Position numbers and translations under genes: made by a program
Part shown: one piece after another, positions 8,015-16,659 of the stretch
Layout of the letters: each line of letters begins with the position of its first letter
How positions within the stretch are numbered: the stretch's first letter is position 1
The notes under the pieces: model-generated
What the model was told of the DNA's origin: nothing
What the model saw: only the letters and a program-made list of their open reading frames with translations
The model's database searches: none
Assembly (NCBI GenBank): GCA_005223375.1
Contig: RXOD01004841.1
Span: forward strand, 1 to 17,787
Length of the DNA: 17,787 nucleotides
Direction of reading: 5' to 3'
Source of the DNA: Amoebophrya sp. AT5.2
Taxonomy: Eukaryota; Sar; Dinophyceae; Syndiniales; Amoebophryaceae

Positions 8015-11000
8015 CTACTTGATTTGGTATGTTCGGATGATGCGCGCGATCGGGTTGCGGCACAGCGGGCACAGACTGCCGATGTCCGTCGAACAGTTCT
8101 GGCACACGACCTGGTGTCCGCAATCCAGGATCACCGTGTCGATCGGGTTCTCGAAGCACACTTTGCACAGATTGTCCTCCTCCTCCGCGGCCGCGTCCCC
8201 CTTTTTCTTCTTTTTTTTCTTTTTCGGCTTCGCGTCCGGGTCGCGGTCTATTGGCGTTCCGTCGGGCCCCAGCTTCGCTGTGTGATGAGATCCCCGCGTC
8301 ATCGACCCGGTGGCGTTCTCCAGCGCTTCCTTTGTCAGCCCGGACCCCGTCAAAGCACTTGCCCCCATCGTCGTACCCCCTAACCCGCCCATGGTGCTGC
8401 TGTCCTCGAGGTTCAGCTGACTCATGCTCTGCCGTATGCTCTTTTGCCCCAGCGGGATCGCCGCCTCCTGCTTCTTTGCGTCGATGCCGCGCTTTCTTGC
8501 CTCCTTCTGCGCTTCTGCGCGCTTCTTCCACTCCGTCTTGAAACAGTTGCCGAAGACACGGTACTCGGTGTTGTTCAAAATGTCAATCAACGAAGAGAGT
8601 TCTGCCGAGGGGACCCCGTCTTTGACCCCGCGTTCGACGTCCTCCCGCTGGTAGCCCTGGCTCACGGCCGCGCCAATCAAACGCTCCTTCTCGTGAATCA
8701 GAAACTTCGGCAGTTCGTACGGGCCCGCGGCGGCAACCTCCTTCACCTTGATCTGGGTCCGGGCCATGTCCTTCATCTCTTCTGGGGGCTCCCCCGGCGC
8801 GATGCCCTTCTTCTGGAAGTAGTTCGTGACCTCACGAGGAACCTCGTCCAGCGTGCACATGGCGAGCTCCAGATAGGAACGATCCTTAAAATCCGAGAAG
8901 GGCACGAACTGCACAATGTCACGCTCCATGTAAACGTTTTCCGACGTGGAATACAGCGGCTCCTCATCGGCGTCCAATTCGTCCATCAAGGAGAAGTCCT
9001 CGTCGCCGACACCGACGATGATGATCGACATAGGGAAACGGGAAGCACGGACGATCTCGTTTATTGTATCCTGCATGTCGTTGATCACGCCGTCGGTGAG
9101 GATAAGAAGAATGAAGTACCTGGGTGGTAGTTGATGTGAGAAGTCTGTCGTGCTCGTGCAAATTGCCTTCATTTACTTCGGCATCAACAAGAGGAGCCAT
9201 CTACAAACATTTTTAACAGTTGATTTTCATTCCGCACAGGCGCAAGAGAGTATGTAAGAAAGTAGTACTTCATATCCTCGTCCCCGTCGGGATCTTTGTA
9301 CGGCTCCGCCAGGTTGGCGGCGAGTCGTATTATTTCCCGGAACTCCGTGGGCCCGTGCAGGGTGACGATCGGCAGCGTTTTTTTGTACACGTCCACGATC
9401 CCTTCCAGGCCGTCTACTTCGGGATCAAAAAAGTCTCCGTTTAGCGCGAAGCACCTGCTTGTGGTCGTGTATCCGGGGGGTATTTTCGCGCCGAACCCGT
9501 ACACGGGGTACTTCTTGTCACTATCGTAGTGCTGCAAGATCTCGCACACAGCCCGAATGGCCATGACGTAGTCGTTCGGGGTGCCATCCTCCTCCATGTG
9601 GTGGAGGCTCCCGGGATGGGCTGGATCCCCGTTGGATCGCGTGCAATCCACAGCCACAACCAAGTTCATCTCGAGACCGCCGGCAATGTAATCGAGAAAC
9701 GTGTACGACTTCTCGATCTTGATGGCGTCAAACTGTCGGGCATTCATTGATTTTTTTAGAGGATAGGCTGAGCTGACCGATTGGAAATATGAAAGCGCCA
9801 GCGCGGCGATGTGTTATTTCTATAGGTCTACACTAACAAAGTGCTACTGGCATATCGATGAAGTAGAGGTGGACGGGGCCGCTACCGAAGAAAACGCGAA
9901 AGAACGCAAGTACGATGAGCTGTCCCATGCACTTTGGTTTCTTTTTTTTCTTCCCCTGGCCTGCCGCCGCCGGCTCGATATTTTCGTACAGTGCTAAAAT
10001 CACCGGCTTTCCGTCGCTTGAGGCGCGCCGGAGGTCGGCTAGACACGTTGTCGCGCTTCCGATCAGTTTGTCGGCCTGCGTCCGGTTCCAGTCGTAGACC
10101 TCGACTATTATGCTCCGAAACTCGTCGCCTCGGCACAACTGCTGCACGTTCAAGTCGCACTGTTCGTCGTCGTTCGAACAAATTTGAATGAGAATATTGG
10201 CTCTACTACGTACTCGTCTCAGACTAACTTTCTCCTGTGCTGGTGTTCGAGTTCTATTGGAAGAGGAAGTGGACGTCGTGGTCGTGGAGCTAGATCACTG
10301 CCACTGACGGACCAGTACAGTAGGCACGCGATCCGAGGGCGGGGCCTCGAGCAAATAATAGACTCAGCAAGAGCATCTCGCTACTTTTCGACGTATCTAC
10401 TATTGGTACCGGATCCCATGTTGGGTTCAGTGTTCTTTTTTTCGTTTCGGTCTTGAACACCGGCACTTTCTGCTTGAACTGTTCCTCTTCCGACAACCGC
10501 AAATTCGGCACGGCGCCACGGTAGATCACGACATACGGATCCGCTCGCCGACTGAAGAAGTCCATCACGGGAAGAGACTTGGCCGACAGCTGGAACCCGC
10601 ACTGGAGTTTGAGGGATTTCATCTCCTCGGCCTGGAAATGTATTGTCCCGTTGTTCTTTCGTGCGTGGTGGAGAATCTCCCGCTCGCAATCCGCGCCCGC
10701 GGCGGAGACGAGCTCGCCGACGAACACTTCCTGTGGATGTAGATTTTTCGATATCGACATCCTTGATTGATAAAATTAGCGTGCGGTAGATCAAAACGAT
10801 TCGATGGCTCTTGATCGCCGCGTCAAGTTCATATCTACCAGTATCTACTCAACTTTGGGAACTACTACTGCAGGTACTGGCACAGGGTGACGGTCGAAGT
10901 CGAACTGGAACTGGAAGTGGATGGAGCCGGGCTAGTTCTCGTAGTAGATGAATTTAGATTCATTTTTGTACCGCGCTCCCCAGAAAGTCCCATTCAGATA

Positions 11001-11534
11001 TGTCTTCTGACTTTGGGTCGGGCGTGTGGTAGACTTCGAAGCGGCATTTCTGCTGAATTTCGAAGTTGTACTCGATGGTGCCACTGCGCACGAACGCACC
11101 ACTGTCCACGCCCATCAAAGTTTCTGTTTTTAGCACCTCTGTCCATGCCTTCTCCTGCGCTCGCCGAGTGTAGAGTACACACCTGTTGATAATTGTCGTC
11201 GAGCTTAGCCCTATTTGCTGAGATCTGGTGGAAAGGACGAGAAGCTGCAACGATGCTTGTGACTGTGGCTGTGTTGCAGCTCCTGAAGACATAGACTTAG
11301 ACATAGTTAGATGACAATGACGTTTACTAGTAGGTACTGCAGTGTGTAAGTAGTGTACCTTGGATTGCATTTTTTTCTCAAGTTCTGAACGCGGCAATGG
11401 ATTTCCACTCTGGACGAGAGATCCTGCTCCAGCAGCCCGCCCGACGTGGCGAGTTGCGCAGCCTCTGTGACCTCATCGATGTGGCGTGTCGCCTCGGCCT
11501 GATTCGACTTTACCGCGCTGCTGGCAGCACCCAT
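8015..11534 (-). CDS. copine with C-terminal RING finger (myristoylation-C2-C2-vWA-UBA-like-RING), 6 exons
   Basis: Predicted exons: 11534-11359, 11326-10972, 10730-10410, 10159-9914, 9732-9269 and 9119-8015. All are phase-consistent; the protein is 888 aa. MGAASS fits an N-myristoylation signal and supports the start. C2A (about 40-180) is divergent in its Ca2+ loops. C2B (about 205-345) keeps Asp234, Asp241, Asp307 and Asp314, with Asn309 where Asp is usual. The vWA/copine domain (about 370-640) has MIDAS residues D395-x-T397-x-S399 and TDG at 529-531. It ends in a typical copine tail (VPREVTNYFQKKGIAPGEPP). Residues ~660-708 resemble a UBA/CUE helix bundle. A charged linker with a Lys run precedes a C3HC4 RING (C839, C842, C854, H856, C860, C863, C871, C874). 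Copines bind phospholipid in a Ca2+-dependent way; RING domains recruit ubiquitin E2. A membrane-recruited E3 ligase is therefore the likely role. Exon lengths at four junctions match copine spacing; the exon 1-2 junction is weakest. Confidence 0.88.
11327..11358 (-). other. predicted 32-nt intron in copine gene
   Basis: GTACAC…CTACTAG joins copine exons 1 and 2 in phase. A frame change between 11360 and 11310 requires something to be removed, because the exon 1 frame reaches a stop near 11308. A second GT-AG pairing (GTAAAC…TCTAAG), also 32 nt, exists slightly downstream and contains a CTAAC branch-like motif. Either would be extremely short. A non-canonical intron is also possible. Confidence 0.4.
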
Positions 11535-12556
11535 TTTAATATTTCTGCTCCAGGTGCTGGTGCTGATGCGAGTGCGTGGAAGTGGACGTCCACGCTGTCG
11601 CTGTGCAGAGGCCGACGCGATCTACTACTCCTTACGTTTCTCGTCCCCCTCCCGCCTCCTTGCTTCTTATCTTTACGACCGGGCCGGTTGGAGTGCCAGT
11701 GCGCTGGGGCTGGGGATCAACCCACGGCGAAAGCAAGGACGAATATCATACTCATCTTTGGCGTGCTGGATGGGTCCATCGTACGTTCTGCAGTTCGATC
11801 GTTAGATGTAGGAGCACCTGCAGCTCCAGCTGATGATGCTTCCCCGAGATTGGTATTTATTCAGATTCAAAACATTTCTTAAACCCAGCCTGCTCTGCGG
11901 AGACGAAATCTTCGCGAGGGACACGGTTGTACGATAGCGGCTTGGAGGACAATATCGCAAAAGCAAAATCAATGGCCTGCAGATCGATTGTTGCATAAGT
12001 CGTATATTTTTTTGTGAAACACTAAGCACGTGCTCCAATCGGCTCTCTCCTTCTCTCTGACGTTGATCGGGCCGCGAAGACGCGTGCAGTCGACTCCGTC
12101 GCTTCAAACCGAGCAATGATTCGTTTTTCCTCTTCTTCTTGTCCCTCTGCTCGATTTATCGCATATTAAGAACAACAGCACGTCTGATCTTGTCAATTAC
12201 AATCAGTCAGCCTGCATGAACATCTTCATGAACTACTGCTACTGTAGTTAGTACACAACATACGCACTACTCTACTAGGTCTACTAACTTCAGGAGCAGG
12301 TGGAGGCGCAGACACGTTGGACGTAGACAGCGAGGACAAAGAATGCTTAAGTCTGAAGAGGACCCGACGGGCAACCTCAATCGATCCATTCATTCGTTCC
12401 TCGAAATAAAGAACTCAGTCATGAGAAATACAACTTCAAAGCAGGTTCAAAAAATTGGCGTGCAGTGCCACAGCTGCGATCATGTCGATGTCCTCTGCTT
12501 GGGTAGAAATTACAGTGACTGTGGTCAGTGAGTTAGAACACTACACTTCGCTTGTA
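11535..12556. other. intergenic region between copine and ankyrin genes
   Basis: No firm gene. A plus-strand 83-codon ORF (11554-11805) has fairly coding-like codons over …ADAIYYSLRFSSPSRLLASY… and would be divergent from the copine. On the minus strand, about 12118-12035 reads …RFEATESTARVFAARSTSER…, another possible short exon. Neither matches a family I recognise. An 11-nt palindrome ACAGTGACTGT (12511-12521) lies about 35 nt beyond the ankyrin stop. 12140-12500 shows nothing clear. Confidence 0.25.
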
Positions 12557-15498
12557 TCAACCTTCCACTTCCTCAACTTGAGCTCCAGCTTGTTCCCCAC
12601 AACTCGGGTCACCCTTCAGCAGCTCCATAAGCAAGTCAGAATTCCTGTCGTTTTTGTCGACGAAGTCTCGTGCACACCTGTTTTTCAGCCGCAGCTCCAC
12701 GTCAGCTTTGGCGATTACGAGCGCCTGAACCGCTTCCACGTGACAGTTGGCCGCCGCCGCAATCAGTGGCGTGACTGGGTGCGCGCCATCAATTTCCGCG
12801 CCGTGTGCAACGAGGAGGTCGATCATGGCGACATTGTTGGCGCTGCTGGCGAGCACCAGAGCTGATTTTCCACAGCTCGGGACCGTGTTCACGACTTCTG
12901 CAATTGTTTCTTTCGTTTCGGCTTCGGCATCGGCATCGCGTTCGCCACCACTTGTTTTACTAGCTTTTCTCATCGACGCTGACGCAAGTAGCATTTTCAT
13001 CAGCGTCACAGACATGCATCGGGTTATGGAATTGTACCCCTGGAAGTCCTCGAGCATAACGTCGGCGCCCGCTTTCAGTAGAATTTCCGTCACGGCAAGC
13101 TGCCAAGGGAGCGACGGGTCGTCGTCGTAGTTGCGGGGTGCGGAGGGCGGCAGAGATGACGAAGTCCTTTCATCGGTTCCAGTTTCACCTCCGGCAGCGT
13201 CCTCCGCCTCGCCAGTAGCTGTAGCTGCTCCCGCCACAGGAAAAGCGCCCGTTGCAAAACTGCTCGACGACGTCACTGCCAGCACTAAGTTCGGCACCTT
13301 CGTGCTCTTCTCCACCTTGTTCACGTCTGCTTTCTTCTTCTCCACCATCCTCCGTATCATCTCTACCGATCGATTTTTGCGTATCGCCGCGGTGAGTGGG
13401 AGTTGGTTTCCCTCCAAATTCACGTCCACATTCTCGTGATCGAGGATCTGCTTCTGCAGCGCGACGCTATCGTCAGTCGAGAAAGCGTTGTTGATGATCG
13501 CTGCGAGAAGCGGCGTGAAACCGAGGTCGCCGACTTCCCCTTGTTCAGCACCGCCATCAATCTTCGGCAGTTCGTTCAGCAGCGCTTTCCCACCCATCGC
13601 GCACAGCAGGTCGAACATTTCCTTGGACTGAAACAGGTTCATCGCCATGTGCCCGTTCATGCTCGCGAGTTTCAGGTCAAACCCAAACTGCAGCAGCAAT
13701 CTCACCGCCGGAAGGCAGTTCGCACGCACCGCAATGTGCAGGGGCGTCTCGCCGTTCAGCGTTTTCACGTCATTCACGCTGGTGTACAGTGTCTTTTTCC
13801 CCAGCATGTCTTGCAGACTCAGCACCGCCGTGCTGATCAGGGCTAGGTCCGCCTGTCCGCTCCAGTAGTGCAAACACGTGAGCCCGGCTGCATCTTCGAG
13901 AAACCCCCAGGGATCCGCCCCGAGCGCTATGAGGGGACCAGATGCAGCTAAGTGGGCAAGAACCGGTATAGTGCTACGGCAAAAATGGGTCACCTTGGGT
14001 GGCGAGTGCGACTAGGCGCTCCGAGCCGTCCGGCGCGCGGCCGGAAACTGGAAGTAGGACAAAAAAGGACACCTAGAGTGGTGCTTCACTCCTGTCAGCC
14101 GTAAAGTGCAACCCTGCCAGGCCTGCCTTATTTTCTATATTCTGAGTAGAATAAAGCGGTGGCGGCCGCCTTATTTTCTATTTCTCCTAGTGCTACTTTT
14201 TCTTGCAGGCCAAGGCGAAGGCCTCGCGACTCAAGAACCAGAGTGGACCCCGAATGGAGGAAGAGCCCCCCCGATTTCATTTTCAACACTTACCACTTAC
14301 GACCTAACCTTAGCCGTACCATCTGGTCCCAAGACCATAAGCGACATAAGGGTGCGGCAGATGCGCCCCGTCCCCTTCTGGCACGCGTAGAACAGGGCGA
14401 AGTCCAGAGTCTTCTGCTTGATGCTGGAATTTGGGAAGTGCGCGTTCGTGACAAGGTACTCGATGACCCCCACGTCGCAGTCCTCACCGGCCGAGGCCTG
14501 AGCCAAGGCGGAGAGCTCGTCCTCGAGCATGGAATGGATCCTGTTTCGCGTTTTGTCGGACGCAGGGTAGGGCGAGTTGGGGTAGGGACGACTGGAGCTT
14601 TCGGGGGCAAGGGCATCGATGGTGCCTGCATCTCTACTTTCGTCTGTCGTGAGGAGCGTGGGAGTAGAAGTGGCGGCCGCGTCAGTCTGTGTCTGCTCAG
14701 TCGCTAGCGTTCGTGGAGCAGAACTTGAACCGGTAACGGTATCACCAACGCCGATAGAAGAAGTAGTTGCAGAACAAGACGAAGCAGTTGTAGCAGGCGC
14801 GAGCCGATCGCGGCAGCTGTAAACTTCCGCCTTGGCAGCGACGAGAAGCTCGATAACCGGGCGAGCGGAAACAGCATAACGCAGGGCGAGCTTGAGGCAA
14901 CTGCGCCCGCGAGGATCTAAAGCGTTCGGGTTGGCACCTGAGAACGACAAGGACAAGGTCAAGAACGTCAACGTGGTCGCGGAGTACGAAATTGTATCCA
15001 TTCAGTAGTTTTTTCATTCTATCTTGGTTGAAACAAACCGGCTAGGCTTCGGCTGTTGTATGTTCGACGTGTTGACGTCGTCTAGACGTGTAGGTCTGGA
15101 CCACAAAATAAAGTCACAGCTTCGTCGTGTACCTACAACGTGTTCGTTTTCGTACTAGTACCTTCATCGAGTAGGAGTACAATGAATCAGTTTTAAACTA
15201 AAAAAAAAGTCAAATAATTCTTCGAACTGCGTCCATCAGAGAATGAAGGCTCACCGGCTTTCAGCAGCTGCTCCACTAAATCCTTTTGATTCTCCTTACA
15301 GGCCAAGCACAATGCCAAATCGAGTGAGAGTCCCCACTTGTCCACGAATGGCTTCAGTTCGTGGTCAATCAGGCCGCGACACGCATCTTCCAAGTCTTTT
15401 TTGTTTTTCTTCGTCAGCTCGTCATCCTCGTCTTCCTCGTCGGACGCCACAGCCGCGCGTTCAATTTTGTTCCATTTAGCGTAGTCAGTCGGTGCCAT
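12557..15498 (-). CDS. ankyrin-repeat protein, 4 exons
   Basis: Predicted exons: 15498-15255, 14937-14320, 14122-14078 and 13998-12557; 782 aa, frame maintained throughout. The ATG at 15498 begins MAPTDYAKW; the frame is open upstream but has no earlier ATG. Ankyrin-type helix pairs are visible: VEQLLKAGANPNALDPRGRS across exons 1-2; GPDGLAGLHFTADRSEAPPK across exons 2-4; GLTCLHYW; NGETPLHIAVRANCLPAVRL; LGFTPLLAAI; NQLPLTAAIRKNRS; ALVLASSANNVAMIDLLVAH; and VTPLIAAAANCHVEAVQAL. Acidic (DEEDEDDE) and Thr/Ser-rich linkers interrupt the array. No catalytic or membrane domain is seen, so it is probably a protein-protein interaction scaffold; partners are unknown. The third exon is only 45 nt. The third intron is an inserted repeat element whose excision must be non-canonical to keep the frame open. 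A simpler alternative skips exon 3 (GTTAGG donor at 14308 to AAG at 13994) and is also in frame. Confidence 0.8.
13999..14077 (-). mobile_element. introner-like element, copy B (in ankyrin gene coding sequence)
   Basis: A 79-nt element. On the minus strand it begins TCTAGGTGTCCTTTTTTGTC and ends GTCGCACTCGCCAC. The duplicated flanks read CCACTCTAGGTG on the left and CCACCCAAGGTG on the right, 10 of 12 identical and in the same reading frame. The terminal ~20 nt at both ends match copy A. A GC-rich palindrome (CCGGCCGCGCGCCGG) and a run of six T lie inside. It has no coding capacity. Boundaries can slide within CCAC without changing the product. Confidence 0.6.
14123..14319 (-). other. intron 2 of ankyrin gene with 14-bp direct repeat
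   Basis: The GTACGG donor follows GGA CCA GAT G and the GGCAG acceptor precedes GC CTG GCA, restoring an ankyrin motif. On the plus strand GCCTTATTTTCTAT occurs exactly twice, at 14125-14138 and 14168-14181. The copies bracket 29 bp that includes GCGGTGGCGGCCGC. This may be the footprint of another small insertion next to the acceptor. Confidence 0.45.
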
Positions 15499-15499
15499 C

Positions 15500-15678
15500 C
15501 TGTGCGCGAACTCGTTTCCTGCTCTATTTCTTGGAGTTATATTTATAAATATATCCGCGATGTCAGCACGAGCACCACCTCCACTTGTTCGTCTCTTTCG
15601 TATGCTACCCCTAACCCTACGCGTCCGCGCTCTGTTCAATACTGGTCAGCCAGGGAATGGGAAAATCGACACACTTAC
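15500..15678 (-). other. possible 5'-leader intron of ankyrin gene
   Basis: CAAAG|GTAAGTG at 15678 is a consensus-quality donor, and GCGCACAG ends at 15500, one base before the predicted start codon. Removing this 179-nt segment would place the transcription start upstream of 15679. That is close to the plus-strand exon at about 15786, so the two genes would be divergent. A plus-strand frame through the donor area is also open, so the evidence is moderate. Confidence 0.35.
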
Positions 15679-15785
15679 CTTTGGTGGTCGTGGTCGTGGT
15701 GGATGCGACCGCGTTTTATTTTTTTAGCCTACTTACTTGAGCATAAAAATAAAACCTTGCTTAGGTAAAAAGGCAGCAAGACCAA

Positions 15786-15831
15786 GACGCTCGATGATCA
15801 CGAGGACGAGCACGACGAGGATATTTCAAAG
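15786..15831 (+). CDS. possible exon of unrecognised plus-strand gene (acidic)
   Basis: The frame reads TLDDHEDEHDEDISK with G/C-ending codons and stops at a good donor, AAAG|GTAAGG (donor at 15832). The acceptor is unresolved: an in-frame TAA just upstream near 15765 requires splicing or an internal start. It may be an early exon of the gene whose later exons are at 16310-16659. The product is an acidic, His-containing segment without a recognised domain. Confidence 0.3.
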
Positions 15832-16309
15832 GTAAGGATGGACGACCTGCAACTGCGTCTGGTTACTTCCTTCGATTGATGAAAAAAAACGCGATGAGAT
15901 CCTCAGAGCTGTCAGTAGAGTCGGCAACAGGCAGCCACTCCCTACCAGTTGGTGCCCGCAATATAGTGGGAGACGATTATCGTTCGATATCACAGACACG
16001 GAGACGGACCGCTGGATCGCAGCGCTGCCGGAATAGCTCCATCGTCGACGAGGTTCTTCCGTCGGTCTTGTTGTGCTGGTGCTTTCTTGGCTTTGAATTT
16101 GTAGTCCGTAGAGCAGCTAGTCCACTGTGTGTGCTTCTCAAAACCTCTTTAATCGGAGAGAACCAACCAAATTTCTCAGATACTTGTCAGTGCAGAACTG
16201 GTATGGAGCGAGTCGTATGGTACAATTTGCAGTGGTCATTGAGGCTCTGACACAATCAATGGAATCCTCGCGACATGTTGAAATAGCAAGCAAAAGAAGT
16301 TTGATACAG

Positions 16310-16659
16310 GTTTAAGTGTTTTCGTGAAGAAGGGCTCTACTCGAACGGCCGCCGTGTCAACATCGTGCCGCGCAACCGTGTCCTCGTCGTCACTGACCAC
16401 GGAGACAACCACAACACCAACACCGTGGCTGTGCACATATTTTATGAAACTACTTTTTCTCCTCTTCATCTACCTCCACCTACGGCCAAAGTTTATTGCA
16501 GCGACTGGAGGTTTACAACTACAGTGGCCACAGTCTACACAAAGAGCTAGCGAGCCATCTTCAACCCCACACACGAGGTCGGTTCCGGTGCCGGTGGACA
16601 GGGACGACGATGATGAAGGATTACTCTCCGGGTCCGGCTCGAAGCTCCTCGAAGTATAG
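16310..16659 (+). CDS. unrecognised plus-strand gene, last two exons
   Basis: Exon 16310-16430 follows GATACAG. It has very strong C-ending codon bias and reads EEGLYSNGRRVNIVPRNRVL and then VVTDHGDNHNTNTVA. A GTGCAC donor (16431) and CTACAG acceptor (16524), with a pyrimidine-rich tract between them, give a 94-nt intron. The last exon, 16525-16659, encodes a Ser/Pro-rich tail with an acidic patch (PVPVDRDDDDEGLLSGSGSK) and a TAG stop. The first of these exons is clearly protein-coding by composition, but I do not recognise the family. The 5' part is missing; candidate upstream exons are at 15786-15831 and within 15900-16310 (for example 16190-16309, reading VQNWYGASRMVQFAVVIEAL). The gene is divergent from the ankyrin gene. 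Confidence 0.45.

Noticed and set aside
8444..9130. Plus-strand ORF of 228 codons
   Set aside because: It is exactly antisense to the vWA-containing exon of the copine gene, which has clear homology. The ORF is a by-product of G/C third-position bias.
15541..15556. ATTTATAAATATAT as a TATA box for the ankyrin gene
   Set aside because: It would lie inside the possible leader intron 15500-15678, so its promoter role is doubtful.
15606..15620. CCCCTAACCCTA, telomere-like repeat
   Set aside because: Only about two units, within the region upstream of the ankyrin start; too short to indicate an interstitial telomere.
15986..16036. Plus-strand DTETDRWIAALPE resembling the end of a PH domain
   Set aside because: Too short, no preceding PH strands in frame, and a stop follows directly. 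Competing frames are equally open.
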